DNA of 46,799 nt from Akkermansia sp. (GTDB taxonomy: Bacteria; Verrucomicrobiota; Verrucomicrobiia; Verrucomicrobiales; Akkermansiaceae), in contig JAKSOT010000006.1 of NCBI GenBank assembly GCA_024405455.1, positions 1 to 46,799 on the forward strand, read 5' to 3'. The position numbers and the translations under genes were made by a program. Positions 38,912 through 46,768 of the stretch are shown piece after piece. The notes under the pieces are model-generated. The model worked only from the letters and a program-made list of their open reading frames with translations. It did not search any database and was not told where the DNA came from. Each line of letters begins with the position of its first letter. Position 1 is the stretch's first letter.

Positions 38912-39522
38912 AAGCCCAGGAATACCCCACCGCCGTGCTGGAGCTCATCTCCGCACTCAAGCGCATGCCCGGCGTGGGCAGCCGCGGCGCGGAGCGCCTC
39001 GCCCTCTGGTTCCTCCAGCAGGGCAGGCAGGATGCACGCTCCCTCGCCGCCGCGCTCGTGCAGGCAGCCGATACCGTCTCCACCTGCCCGGAATGCGGCT
39101 TCTTCTCCCCCCACGGCGAAACCTGCGCCGCCTGCAGCGACGATGCGCGCGACACCTCCCTGCTGTGCGTGGTGGAGCAGCCCACGGATGTGCTGCCCAT
39201 CGAGCGCTCCGGCGCGTTCCGCGGGTTGTACCACTGCCTGGGCGGCAAGATTTCCCCGCTGGACGGCGTGATGCCGGAGGACCTTTCCATTGAGAAGCTG
39301 CTGGAGCGCGTGCGCAACCGCCCCGGCTGCGAGGTGGTCCTCGCCGTGGGCAGCGATGTGGAGGGTGAGGCCACCGCCCTCTATCTGGCCAACCAGCTCG
39401 CACCGCTGGACTGCCGCGTCTCGCGCATCGCACAGGGCATGCCCGCCGGCGCCGGCCTCAGCCACGCGGACGCCGTCACCCTCATGCGCGCCATGCAGGG
39501 CCGCAAAAGCATGGAGGGTTAG
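38908..39522 (+). CDS. recR: Recombination protein RecR
   Basis: RecR works with RecO and RecF to load RecA at gaps. The 204-residue protein has the N-terminal helix-hairpin-helix (LKRMPGVGSRGAERLALWFL), a four-cysteine zinc finger (CPECGFFSPHGETCAAC) and the Toprim domain beginning LLCVVEQPTDVLPIERSGAFRGLYHCLGG and continuing with GSDVEGEATALYL. All are intact. ATG 38908 starts MKAQEYP and overlaps the preceding gene by 4 bp. RecR often lies near dnaX, but no such gene is present here. Confidence 0.96.
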   Translation: MKAQEYPTAVLELISALKRMPGVGSRGAERLALWFLQQGRQDARSLAAALVQAADTVSTCPECGFFSPHGETCAACSDDARDTSLLCVVEQPTDVLPIERSGAFRGLYHCLGGKISPLDGVMPEDLSIEKLLERVRNRPGCEVVLAVGSDVEGEATALYLANQLAPLDCRVSRIAQGMPAGAGLSHADAVTLMRAMQGRKSMEG

Positions 39523-39586
39523 AAGTTGAACGCTCATCCGTTTACACGGGGCGTATGCCGCAAGCCTGCCGTGGTGAATTTTGTTC

Positions 39587-39615
39587 TTGCGTTGCGTGGG
39601 TGCGCTTGCTAACAT
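39587..39615 (+). promoter_or_regulatory. Promoter of the exported-protein/hexosamine-kinase operon, with a hairpin at the transcript start
   Basis: TTGCGT and TAACAT have a 17-bp spacer. A perfect 8-bp stem, CATTCCCG-CGGA-CGGGAATG (39613-39632), overlaps the predicted start of transcription and could stabilise or regulate the mRNA. Confidence 0.5.
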
Positions 39616-39647
39616 TCCCGCGGACGGGAATGACCCCATTTTTCATG

Positions 39648-40466
39648 ATGAAGAAAACCATATCCACAATCGCTTTGGCGCTGGCGCTGGTGGCCGCGCC
39701 GGCGCTGGTGCAGAGCGCCCGCGCGCAAGATGCAGCCTTTGACAACGACAAGGCGGCGGCCAAGGAGGATGCCAAGGCGGAGGAAGCCGCCAAGAAGGGC
39801 GTGCGTCTCATGATTTGCTCGCCGAGCGGCGAGACGCTGCCCAACCCGCTCTACTGCAAGAGCGGCAAGAAGTTCATCCAGGTGACACTGGCGGCGCGCA
39901 CGCCCTCCCGCCCCATCCCCTCGCAGGACGGCAAGATCCGCTTCTGGAAGAGCGACCCCTCGTCCGCCCTGGCGGGAGCGAAGGACGATGCCGAGAAGGA
40001 GGCCAAGCTGCCGCCCGCGGACTACGTGCTCAACGGCGTGCCGTCCGGCTCCAAGATGGTGGGCTTCGTGATTCCGTCCAAGGACTCCAAGACGTTGCAG
40101 GGCCTGTTCTTCAAGGAGAAGGATTTTCCGAAGCAGGGCGTGCACCTCATCAACCTCTCCCCCTATCCCATCCGCATGAGCACATCCAACAAAGGTGATT
40201 TCTCCGATGCCAAGCACACCGTGCTCACCCCCTACCGCAAGGACGACGGCATCAACAAGAAGAACTCCTGGTCCGTGGGCGGCAATGATGGCGAAACCCT
40301 CTCCTTCGCCGTGTCGTACAAGGCCAACAACATGCCGGACTACAAGCGCTTCAAGGTGTCGACCCTGGTGGTGAGCCAGCGGCAGTCCCAAATCACCGTG
40401 GTGGTGAAGGATCCGGCGCACGACAGCCCGAAGCTGCTTTCCTTCCAGATAGCCGAGGCGAAGTAG
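39648..40466 (+). CDS. Exported protein of unknown function
   Basis: The 272-residue product has a signal peptide with a cleavage motif after about residue 25 (SARAQDA), then a Lys- and Ala-rich linker and a folded domain with beta-rich segments (GVRLMICSPSGETLPNPLYC, KFIQVTLAARTPSRPI, GFVIPSKDS). I recognise no family. Two adjacent ATG codons at 39645 and 39648 are both possible starts. It lies 24 bp before the kinase-like gene and shares its promoter. Two more exported genes of unknown function occur nearby, so it may belong to a lineage-specific periplasmic group. Confidence 0.78.
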   Translation: MKKTISTIALALALVAAPALVQSARAQDAAFDNDKAAAKEDAKAEEAAKKGVRLMICSPSGETLPNPLYCKSGKKFIQVTLAARTPSRPIPSQDGKIRFWKSDPSSALAGAKDDAEKEAKLPPADYVLNGVPSGSKMVGFVIPSKDSKTLQGLFFKEKDFPKQGVHLINLSPYPIRMSTSNKGDFSDAKHTVLTPYRKDDGINKKNSWSVGGNDGETLSFAVSYKANNMPDYKRFKVSTLVVSQRQSQITVVVKDPAHDSPKLLSFQIAEAK

Positions 40467-40490
40467 ACACCAAGCAGCCCCCGCACCGCC

Positions 40491-41642
40491 ATGCCCCTTG
40501 AACGCCACACGGACGACGCCATCGGCAAGCGCATAGCGCGCATCGGCGACCAGTTCGCCATCTGCGGCGACTTCCTGTACGGGGAGGAGCTGCGCAACGG
40601 CCACATCAACACCACGTACCGCGCCTGCTACAAGACGGAGGACGGGCACGAGGACCGCTACATCCTGCAGCGCATCAACGACTACGTATTCAAGGACCCG
40701 GCGCAGGTGATGCGCAACGTGGAGAAGGTGACGCGCCACATCACATGGAAGATGCTGCGTCGGCGCAGCGGCGGTGCCGGGCAGACCCTCACGCTCTACC
40801 CGGCCCGCGGCGGCCGCAACTACATCGACCTGCCGGAGGAGGGCGGCATGTGGCGCTGCTACAACAACATCGAGGACACCCACACCTACGACGTGGTGGA
40901 GAACACCCGCCAGGCCTACCAGGCGGGCTTCGCCTTCGGCTCGTTCCAGGACCTCATCTGCGACATGAACCCGGAGGACATCAAAGAGTCCATCCCGGAT
41001 TTCCACAACACTCCCAAGCGCTACGAGAACCTGGAGGCCAGCATCAAGGCGGATGCCAAGGGGCGGCTCGCCAACTGCACCGCGGAGGTGGAGCTGGTGC
41101 GCTCCTGGGCCCCGCAGTTCAGCAAGCTCACCGATTTGCAGGCCAAGGGCGAAATCCCCACCCGCATCACCCACAACGACACCAAGATCAACAACGTGAT
41201 GCTGGATTCCGAGACGGACGCCGCCGTCTGCGTGATTGACCTGGACACCGTGATGCCAGGCCTGGTGCTGTACGATTTCGGCGACATGGTGCGCACTGCC
41301 ACCTGCATGGCGGAGGAGGACGAGGAGGACCTGGGCAAGGTGGTGATGCAGCTGCCGCTGTTCGAGTCGCTGGCGGAGGGCTACCTGGATGCGGCGCACA
41401 AGTTCCTGACGCCCGCGGAGGTGGAGAACCTGGCGTTCGCCGGGTGGCTCATCACCGTGGAAATCGGCATGCGCTTCCTGACGGACTATCTGGACGGCGA
41501 CCTCTATTTCCGCACGGAGAAACCGGAGCACAACCTCATCCGCGCCCGCAACCAGTTCAAGCTTGCCCAAAGCATCCAGGAGAACTTGCCGCGCATGCAG
41601 AAGTACATCAACCGCCTGATGCGCTCGTACAACGAGAAATGA
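40491..41642 (+). CDS. APH-fold kinase, probably N-acetylhexosamine 1-kinase-like
   Basis: The 383-residue protein matches the phosphotransferase family that includes NahK, which phosphorylates GlcNAc/GalNAc at C1 during use of mucin and milk sugars. Seen are GHINTTYRA, LQRINDYVFKDPAQVMRNVEKVTRHI, and the catalytic segment ITHNDTKINNVMLD with VIDLDTVMPGLVLYDFGD, which holds the Asp of the phosphotransfer site and the metal-binding Asp. It is similar in layout to NahK, but the substrate cannot be read from sequence; other sugar or aminoglycoside-like kinases share the fold. Its product would suit a glycan forager that also makes the secreted beta-galactosidase at 12.9 kb. Confidence 0.85.
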   Translation: MPLERHTDDAIGKRIARIGDQFAICGDFLYGEELRNGHINTTYRACYKTEDGHEDRYILQRINDYVFKDPAQVMRNVEKVTRHITWKMLRRRSGGAGQTLTLYPARGGRNYIDLPEEGGMWRCYNNIEDTHTYDVVENTRQAYQAGFAFGSFQDLICDMNPEDIKESIPDFHNTPKRYENLEASIKADAKGRLANCTAEVELVRSWAPQFSKLTDLQAKGEIPTRITHNDTKINNVMLDSETDAAVCVIDLDTVMPGLVLYDFGDMVRTATCMAEEDEEDLGKVVMQLPLFESLAEGYLDAAHKFLTPAEVENLAFAGWLITVEIGMRFLTDYLDGDLYFRTEKPEHNLIRARNQFKLAQSIQENLPRMQKYINRLMRSYNEK

Positions 41643-42709
41643 TGTTCTCCGCCCGCAAAGCGCTGTTCGCCCTGGCGTGGCTTGCCGCGGCTGCGCTGCC
41701 GCTGGCTGCCGCCCCGCAGAACATCGAGGCGGCGCAGAAGACCTTCCCCGCCGCCAAGCCCGTGGGGCAGACGCTCTGCCTGCTGATAGACGGCGTGCAC
41801 GTGGCGGTGTTCGGCACGGCGAACGGCGACGTGGTGGGCGTGCTGGCCTACCCGAACCCGTCCAAGAACCCCGCCCTGCTGGAGAAGATGCGCGAGGCGC
41901 TGGAGCTGGAGAACACGGATATCAAGTACTTCGGCGACAAGAAGCGTCCCGCCGCGTTCATGCTCTGCAAGGGCGCGGCAGGCAAGTACGCCAAGGCCAC
42001 CGCGGGAGCTTTCGCGGAAACCGTCGGCGAGGCCCTGGCCTTTGTGGCGGCGGGCGGCGATTTCTCGCCGGACAAGGTGGCGGACGACGCCTTCGTGTGG
42101 AAGATGAGCGGCTCCAACATGCAGGTGGCCTTCCCCATCACCGAGGGCAAGATCCAGGCGCTGGAGGCCATCGGCGCCGCCGCACGCAGCATGAACGGCC
42201 ACAAGGCGGAAAAGCTCTGGGAAAAGCTCGGCATGTCCCCGGACGGCAAGGAGGTGGACCGCAACACCAGCAAGATGATTGCACAGTTCCTCGGCTGTGA
42301 CGCCATCTTCTTCACCAACCGCTCCATGGACAAGGATTTCTGGAAGAACGTCCGCGAGAACAAGCCCGACCGCAAAGGCAAGAACAAGAAGGTCAACATG
42401 AGCGTGGTCCGCACGGAAGACAAGCGCATCCTGCTGGGCGATGAGGAAATCCTGCGCAACGGCGACCCCGGCAGGAACGACTTCGACACCATCTGGCCCA
42501 CGGAAGCTGCCACCTGGCCCGGAGCCCTCGCCGTGAACGATGCTCCCGTGGAGGAAGTGAAGGAGGACAAGCCCAAGAAGACCGAGCGCGTGGCCGTGGT
42601 GAAGAAGGTGGACAAGCCGGAACCGGATCCCTTTGCCGCGGAGCGGAAGCGCACCCTCACCCCCGCCCAGGCCATGGACGAGTATCTGCAATACCTGCAG
42701 GAGCTGTAG
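41642..42709 (+). CDS. Exported protein of unknown function
   Basis: The 355-residue product has a signal peptide (MFSARKALFALAWLAAAALPLAAA) and then a soluble domain with repeated alpha/beta-like stretches (TLCLLIDGVHVAVFGTANGDVVGVLAYP); I recognise no family. The C-terminal quarter is highly charged and Lys-rich (EEVKEDKPKKTERVAVVKKVDKPEPDPF). The start ATG at 41642 overlaps the TGA of the kinase gene by one base; ATG 41639 is also possible. Translation is therefore coupled to the kinase gene. Confidence 0.78.
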   Translation: MFSARKALFALAWLAAAALPLAAAPQNIEAAQKTFPAAKPVGQTLCLLIDGVHVAVFGTANGDVVGVLAYPNPSKNPALLEKMREALELENTDIKYFGDKKRPAAFMLCKGAAGKYAKATAGAFAETVGEALAFVAAGGDFSPDKVADDAFVWKMSGSNMQVAFPITEGKIQALEAIGAAARSMNGHKAEKLWEKLGMSPDGKEVDRNTSKMIAQFLGCDAIFFTNRSMDKDFWKNVRENKPDRKGKNKKVNMSVVRTEDKRILLGDEEILRNGDPGRNDFDTIWPTEAATWPGALAVNDAPVEEVKEDKPKKTERVAVVKKVDKPEPDPFAAERKRTLTPAQAMDEYLQYLQEL

Positions 42710-42734
42710 GGAAACGCGGAATACGGGCCGGGAC

Positions 42735-42764
42735 TTGACACGTCATGGATACAGGTGCTACCCT
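42735..42764 (+). promoter_or_regulatory. Promoter of the YidB-like gene
   Basis: TTGACA and TACCCT have an 18-bp spacer. An AAGGAG ribosome-binding site follows at about 42778-42783. Confidence 0.55.
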
Positions 42765-42789
42765 GACGGGCGAAGTCAAGGAGACGACC

Positions 42790-43083
42790 ATGGGATTATT
42801 CGACAACATATTGGGCTCCCTGATGGGGGGCAAGGTGGGTGACATCCTGCGCGCGGACTGCCCCGCGGAGGTTCTGCCGGCGCTGGAGAGGCTGCTGGCG
42901 GATTCCGATGCGGTGAAGACCATCACCGCATACGTGCAGGACTGCATGGCGGGCGCCGCGGATTTGTCCGTGGATGAAATTATGCAGCTGCCGTTCAAGC
43001 AGGCGGTGGCGGACCTTTTGAAATCCAACCCGCAGCTGGCGGAGCACCTGGTGGCCACCGCCAAGAACAAGCTCAGCCTGTAA
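42790..43083 (+). CDS. Small YidB/DUF937-like protein
   Basis: The 97-residue product begins MGLFDNILGSLMGGKVGD, which resembles the N-terminus of YidB (DUF937) proteins, but it is shorter and lacks the later GGLG-x-L segment, so the match is partial. The rest is helical (ALERLLADSDAVKTITAYVQDCM, QAVADLLKSNPQLAEHL). ATG 42790 has a good AAGGAG seven nt upstream; the longer in-frame ATG at 42745 overlaps the -10 region. It has its own promoter. Function unknown. Confidence 0.72.
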   Translation: MGLFDNILGSLMGGKVGDILRADCPAEVLPALERLLADSDAVKTITAYVQDCMAGAADLSVDEIMQLPFKQAVADLLKSNPQLAEHLVATAKNKLSL

Positions 43084-43085
43084 AT

Positions 43086-43116
43086 AAAAGCCCGTCCGGC
43101 GTTCCGCCGAACGGGC
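43086..43116 (-). terminator. Rho-independent terminator of hpf
   Basis: The stem GCCCGT-CGGCG/CGCCG-ACGGGC is followed, on the minus strand, by TTTTATTT. On the plus strand no T run follows, so it mainly serves hpf. Confidence 0.75.
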
Positions 43117-43120
43117 AAAA

Positions 43121-43148
43121 TAGTACCTAGTACTTAGTACCTAGTAAA
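43121..43148. repeat. Type A heptamer tract, copy 2
   Basis: Units are TAGTACC, TAGTACT, TAGTACC, TAGTAAA, then TCC, as at 6013-6040. The tract lies between the hpf stop codon and its terminator. Confidence 0.85.
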
Positions 43149-43154
43149 TCCTCC

Positions 43155-43754
43155 TCAGGCTTTCAGCTCGTTGCCCAGCTCAATGATGGAGTATTCCCCC
43201 GGGCTCAGGCGGTACACGATCTGCAGCACGTTGCGGCGCGCGTTGCGGTACAGCACAAACGGCTTGCCGGAGATTTCCAGCTCCATGATGGCGTCCTCCT
43301 TGTACATGGTCCGCAGGTCGTAGCCCTCGCGGGTGATGCGCACGGGCTTGGGGTCCTCCGGCGCGTCGATGTCCACCTCCTGGTCCAGCACGTCCTCCTG
43401 ATACACGGTTTCGTCCAGCTTGCGGATACTCTCGGAACGGTGCGGGCGGTAGTGCTTCATCAGGCGCGTCTTGTGCTTGCGCATGCGGCGCATGATCTTC
43501 GTCACCGTCTCGTCAATGGATGCATACATGTCCGTTCCCACGGTGGAAGCCTGGATGGTGATGTGGTCCGCGCAGTAGAGCACGATTTCTGCCATCTGGC
43601 GGTCCTTCTGCACATCCACCACCACGCGGGCTTCCACAATGCGCGGGTAGTCGATGTGGATGGCCTGGATCTTCTTGGTGGCGAAATCGCGGATGGCGTC
43701 GGTCACTTCGACATGGCGCCCCGTCACGGTAATGTTCATTGCTTCGTTGGACAT
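43155..43754 (-). CDS. hpf: Ribosome hibernation promoting factor, long form
   Basis: Long HPF dimerises 70S ribosomes into inactive 100S particles in stress. The 199-residue protein has the N-terminal ribosome-binding domain (MNITVTGRHVEVTDAIRDFATKKI, with KIMRRMRKHKTRLMKH) and the C-terminal dimerisation domain (VRITREGYDLRTMYKEDAIMELEISGKPFVLYRNA). Both are needed for the long form. The start at 43754 leaves five residues before MNITV. It has its own promoter at 43817-43845, a leader with AGAGAG, and a dedicated terminator. Confidence 0.94.
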   Translation of the reverse strand: MSNEAMNITVTGRHVEVTDAIRDFATKKIQAIHIDYPRIVEARVVVDVQKDRQMAEIVLYCADHITIQASTVGTDMYASIDETVTKIMRRMRKHKTRLMKHYRPHRSESIRKLDETVYQEDVLDQEVDIDAPEDPKPVRITREGYDLRTMYKEDAIMELEISGKPFVLYRNARRNVLQIVYRLSPGEYSIIELGNELKA

Positions 43755-43816
43755 AGTGTTTTCTCTCTCTGTTTCGTTGTGTGCGCAAAAGGCGAGAAAG
43801 GCCTCATGCAATAGTC

Positions 43817-43845
43817 ATGGTAGCCGCACCCGGGATTTTTTGCAA
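43817..43845 (-). promoter_or_regulatory. Promoter of hpf
   Basis: On the minus strand TTGCAA and TACCAT have a 17-bp spacer, with a leader of about 55 nt. Confidence 0.55.
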
Positions 43846-43958
43846 GAAAAAACTTCCCGTAATGCCGCATTATGTTGGGCGGCGGGATGAAATTGCATGT
43901 TGGAATGAAAACAGGCGTGGCGGTGACGCAGAAACGGCGGTGCGCGCGCGCTTTATCC

Positions 43959-43987
43959 TTGCGGTGCGGGGCGGAATATGCTAGAGT
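43959..43987 (+). promoter_or_regulatory. Promoter of the NUDIX gene, leaderless
   Basis: TTGCGG and TAGAGT have a 17-bp spacer. The ATG at 43995 is 7 nt after the -10 box. Confidence 0.6.
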
Positions 43988-43994
43988 CTCCGGC

Positions 43995-44609
43995 ATGTCG
44001 AAATACGAAGGGGAGCAGGTGCTGGTGGTGCCGCGGGAAGCGTTCAACGCGGTGGGAGCGTTCAACGGCGTGCGCCGCAACCCGGAGGAGTATTTGGAAG
44101 CCTTCCTGAAGCCCGGCGTGGCGCGCTACATGGACCGCGCGCTCGCGGAGCAGAGCCCGCAGTTCAAGCAGCTCATCGCCTACGCCATCTTCTGCCGCAA
44201 GGGCAGGATACTGGCGTACTCCCGCACCTCCAAGGGCACGGAGACGCGCCTGCACGACAAGTGGTCGCTGGGCATCGGCGGCCACATCAACCCCATCGAC
44301 GGGCTGACCGACAGCATCCACACGTACCTGACGGGCATGGAGCGCGAGATACGCGAGGAAATCAGCATCCCGCCCGCCGTGAGCCAGGAGCTGTACGCCG
44401 TGATCAACGACGACACGGACGAGGTGGGCTCGGTGCACCTGGGCATCGTGCACCGGTTCGAGCTGGAGGAGGGAGAGGTGGCGGCCAACGAGAAGAAGCT
44501 GGACAACCTGGGCTTCCACATGCTGGAGGAGCTGGCCGGCCCGCTGTATCCCAAGCTGGAGAGCTGGTCCACCATCTGCGTGGACGCCCTCAAGGAAGAC
44601 GCCAGATAA
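43995..44609 (+). CDS. NUDIX hydrolase-like protein
   Basis: The 204-residue protein has a NUDIX-like core: WSLGIGGHINPIDG, then MEREIREEISI, which matches the REUXEEXGU part of the NUDIX box with glutamates placed to bind metal. The glycine at the end of the box is Ser/Ile-like (EEISI), and about 20 residues separate GGHIN from REIREE, similar to the group of larger phosphoesterase-type NUDIX proteins. ATG 43995 follows its promoter by 7 nt and begins MSKYEGEQVLVVPREAF, a typical N-terminal strand. The DUF3472 gene follows after 24 bp. Substrate unknown. Confidence 0.82.
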   Translation: MSKYEGEQVLVVPREAFNAVGAFNGVRRNPEEYLEAFLKPGVARYMDRALAEQSPQFKQLIAYAIFCRKGRILAYSRTSKGTETRLHDKWSLGIGGHINPIDGLTDSIHTYLTGMEREIREEISIPPAVSQELYAVINDDTDEVGSVHLGIVHRFELEEGEVAANEKKLDNLGFHMLEELAGPLYPKLESWSTICVDALKEDAR

Positions 44610-44633
44610 ACATTTCACACAACGGAGAGACAG

Positions 44634-45599
44634 ATGAACACGAAGACGAGCATATTGGCATTGGCGGCCCTGTGCGGGCTGTGCGCGCCGCAGGCGCTGG
44701 CGGACAGGAACAGCGACTACTGGGCCCCGCAGAACATGGCGGCGCGCCAGTGCACCTCGGTCCACATCGGCTTCCTGCCCACGGTGCCGCGCCACACCGC
44801 CGCCTACCAGGAGATGGTGGTGGAGAAGAGCGCGCCCGGCACCTATTTCTGCTGCAACAACTTCTCCAACGGCTACATCGGCGTGCAGGAGCTCGCCGAG
44901 CGCCCAGACGGCCCGCCCAAGCGCGTGGTCATCTTCTCGATATGGGATGCGCAGGACACCGGGGACAACCCGAACGCCGCGCCTGAATCCGAGCGCGCCA
45001 AGCTGGTGCAGCGCGGCAAGGGCGTGCACACCACGCGTTTCGGCGGGGAAGGCACCGGCGGAAAGTCCATGCGCGAGTTCAACTGGAAGGAGGGCCAGCG
45101 CATCCGTACCCTGGTGGTGGAGAAGGAAGACGGCGAGAAGTTCCGCCAGATTGCGGGCTACCTTTACAACGACGAGACGCAGGAGTGGGACCTGCTGAGC
45201 TGCTGGCGCGTGCAGGCCATCCACCGCGGATTGGGCGGGGGCAGCGGCTTTGTGGAGGATTTCCGCCGCAACGTGGAATCCAAGAAGCATGAGCGCCGCG
45301 CCACCTTCGGCCCCGCTTTCCGCTGGGCCGGAAACGAGTGGAAGCAGGCCACCGAATTCCGCTTCACACGCGATGCCAACCCCAACAACGAAATCAACTG
45401 CCGCCTCAATCCCAAGCTCGGCTACTTCTCACTCGCAACCGGCGGCAAAATCGCCCCGGAACCGGATTTCAAGCCCTTCGACGTGAAGCCGCTCATCCCG
45501 CTGCCGCAAGCCAAGGAGCCCGACCAGAAGGTGATGGACATCATCCGCGCGCCCAAGCTGGAGCTTGTGGAGTACGGGGACGACGGCGCCAACATCTGA
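44634..45599 (+). CDS. Exported DUF3472 protein
   Basis: The 321-residue product has a signal peptide (cut near QALADRNS) and a DUF3472 domain. The segments GTYFCCNNFSNGYIGVQELAERPDGPPKRVVIFSIWDAQDTG and FGGEGTGGKSM are characteristic. DUF3472 proteins are secreted or periplasmic, often from glycan-degrading or host-associated bacteria, with no settled function. ATG 44634 is preceded by GGAGAGACAG. It lies 24 bp after the NUDIX gene and probably shares its transcript; a terminator follows. Confidence 0.85.
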   Translation: MNTKTSILALAALCGLCAPQALADRNSDYWAPQNMAARQCTSVHIGFLPTVPRHTAAYQEMVVEKSAPGTYFCCNNFSNGYIGVQELAERPDGPPKRVVIFSIWDAQDTGDNPNAAPESERAKLVQRGKGVHTTRFGGEGTGGKSMREFNWKEGQRIRTLVVEKEDGEKFRQIAGYLYNDETQEWDLLSCWRVQAIHRGLGGGSGFVEDFRRNVESKKHERRATFGPAFRWAGNEWKQATEFRFTRDANPNNEINCRLNPKLGYFSLATGGKIAPEPDFKPFDVKPLIPLPQAKEPDQKVMDIIRAPKLELVEYGDDGANI

Positions 45600-45638
45600 G
45601 CCGTTTGATCCGCCCCGCGCGGGGCAGGTTGTAAAGGA

Positions 45639-45667
45639 GGCCGCACTCAAATGGTGCGGCCTTCTTT
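45639..45667 (+). terminator. Rho-independent terminator of the NUDIX-DUF3472 operon
   Basis: GGCCGCAC and GTGCGGCC form a perfect 8-bp stem around a 7-nt loop, followed by TTCTTT. The loop holds the stop codon of the convergent TM2 gene. Confidence 0.8.
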
Positions 45668-45865
45668 GTCGCGGAACGCGCCGCAAAGAATCATGATTAT
45701 GTCGATAACTTGCCAGATGACGAACCCGCCGCCGGTGAGGAACTGCAGGATGCCCGTCCACACCTTGCCGGCGTAGATGCGGTGCACGCCGCCGAGGGCG
45801 AACAGGATGAGCAGGGAAAGCAGGAAGGTCGTGGTGCGGGAACGTGTGCTGTATTCTTCTTCCAT
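45647..45865 (-). CDS. TM2-domain membrane protein
   Basis: The 72-residue protein consists of a short N-terminal tail with Ser, Arg and Thr (EEEYSTRSRTT) and a TM2 domain: two membrane helices joined by a short turn, with GGVHRIYAGK in the first loop, TGILQFLTGGG, and the IWQVIDIIMIL helix. TM2 proteins are small membrane proteins of uncertain role. ATG 45865 starts the recognisable part; a longer in-frame start at 45922 overlaps the upstream hairpin. Confidence 0.88.
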   Translation of the reverse strand: MEEEYSTRSRTTTFLLSLLILFALGGVHRIYAGKVWTGILQFLTGGGFVIWQVIDIIMILCGAFRDKEGRTI

Positions 45866-45894
45866 GGGACTGAACGAGGGTTGATATAGGGATG

Positions 45895-45916
45895 GGATGC
45901 CGCTGGCGCGGCATCC
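45895..45916 (-). terminator. Possible terminator of the Tat flavoprotein gene
   Basis: GGATGCCGC and GCGGCATCC pair perfectly around a 4-nt loop, about 40 bp after the flavoprotein stop on its strand. No T run follows, so the role is uncertain. Confidence 0.45.
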
Positions 45917-45953
45917 GTTCAAGAAATGTTTGCGGAGGGAAAGTTGGCCGTGG

Positions 45954-46679
45954 TCAACGGATGAAGTTGGTGGTGGCGCGGGGGAGCTGCTGCGCGGGCG
46001 GCAGGGCGGCGAACGCCTTGGCGGCGCGCGCCATGTTGGCGCCCAGCTGGCGCATGATGGCCAGGCCCTCCTCGTCCTTCAGCACCTCCTCCGGCGCGTT
46101 GCCGTGAACCTCGTTCCAGTAGAAGGACGAGACAATGGGCATCTGGTTGATGGTGAAGTGTTTCTGGATGACATCCAGCGTGGCGAGCGAACCCGCGCGG
46201 CGCGACGACGCCACCGCCGCCGCAGGCTCGACCGCCAGCAGCCCTCCCCCCGCCACGGAAAGGCGGTCCATCAGGCCCATCAGCCGCCCGCTCGGGTGTC
46301 CGTAGTACACCGGGGAGCCGAACACGAAGCCCTGCGCGTCCCTAGCCTTCTCGATGATGTCGTTGCAGGCGTCGTCCTTGAACACGCACTTGCCCGTGCC
46401 GCTGCGGTGGCAGTAGCCGCAGGCGGTGCAGTCGAACGCGGGGCCGCTGCCGGCGTGGATGATTTCCGCCTTCACGCCGTTCCTCTCCAGCTCCTCCGCC
46501 ACCGCGGCGAGCGCGGTGTACGTGCAGCCCTTCTCATGCGGGCTGCCGTTGATGAGCAGCACCTTGCACGCGCCGCCGGAAGCCGCCGCGGGCTCCGCAG
46601 CCTCCACACCCAGCGCCGCCGCCGCAAGCGCGCCCCCGGCCACGCCCGCCTTCGTCAAAAAGTCTCTTCTGTTCGCCAT
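45954..46679 (-). CDS. Tat-exported NADPH-dependent FMN reductase-like (flavodoxin-fold) protein
   Basis: The 241-residue protein has a twin-arginine signal (NRRDFLTKAG followed by an Ala-rich hydrophobic stretch) and a flavodoxin-like fold: LLINGSPHEKGCTYTAL as the phosphate-binding loop for FMN, then a cysteine group (ACGYCHRSGTGKCVFKDD) of the type found in iron-sulfur or multimeric flavodoxin family members, and GSPVYYGHPSGRLMGLMDR. It should be exported folded with its cofactor to the periplasm and act as an oxidoreductase. The promoter at 46687-46715 lies 7 nt before ATG 46679. The electron partner is unknown. Confidence 0.88.
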   Translation of the reverse strand: MANRRDFLTKAGVAGGALAAAALGVEAAEPAAASGGACKVLLINGSPHEKGCTYTALAAVAEELERNGVKAEIIHAGSGPAFDCTACGYCHRSGTGKCVFKDDACNDIIEKARDAQGFVFGSPVYYGHPSGRLMGLMDRLSVAGGGLLAVEPAAAVASSRRAGSLATLDVIQKHFTINQMPIVSSFYWNEVHGNAPEEVLKDEEGLAIMRQLGANMARAAKAFAALPPAQQLPRATTNFIR

Positions 46680-46686
46680 GTTCCCA

Positions 46687-46715
46687 CTCATACACCCGCC
46701 GCCCATGCGCGTCAA
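46687..46715 (-). promoter_or_regulatory. Promoter of the Tat flavoprotein gene, leaderless
   Basis: On the minus strand TTGACG and TATGAG have a 17-bp spacer. The ATG at 46679 is 7 nt after the -10 box. Confidence 0.7.
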
Positions 46716-46731
46716 GCCAAGATTTCCGCGT

Positions 46732-46760
46732 TTGACAATCCGTTCGCGCGCCTGTATACT
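46732..46760 (+). promoter_or_regulatory. Promoter of the gene at the right edge, leaderless
   Basis: TTGACA and TATACT have a 17-bp spacer. The ATG at 46769 is 8 nt after the -10 box. Confidence 0.75.
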
Positions 46761-46768
46761 GCGCGGGT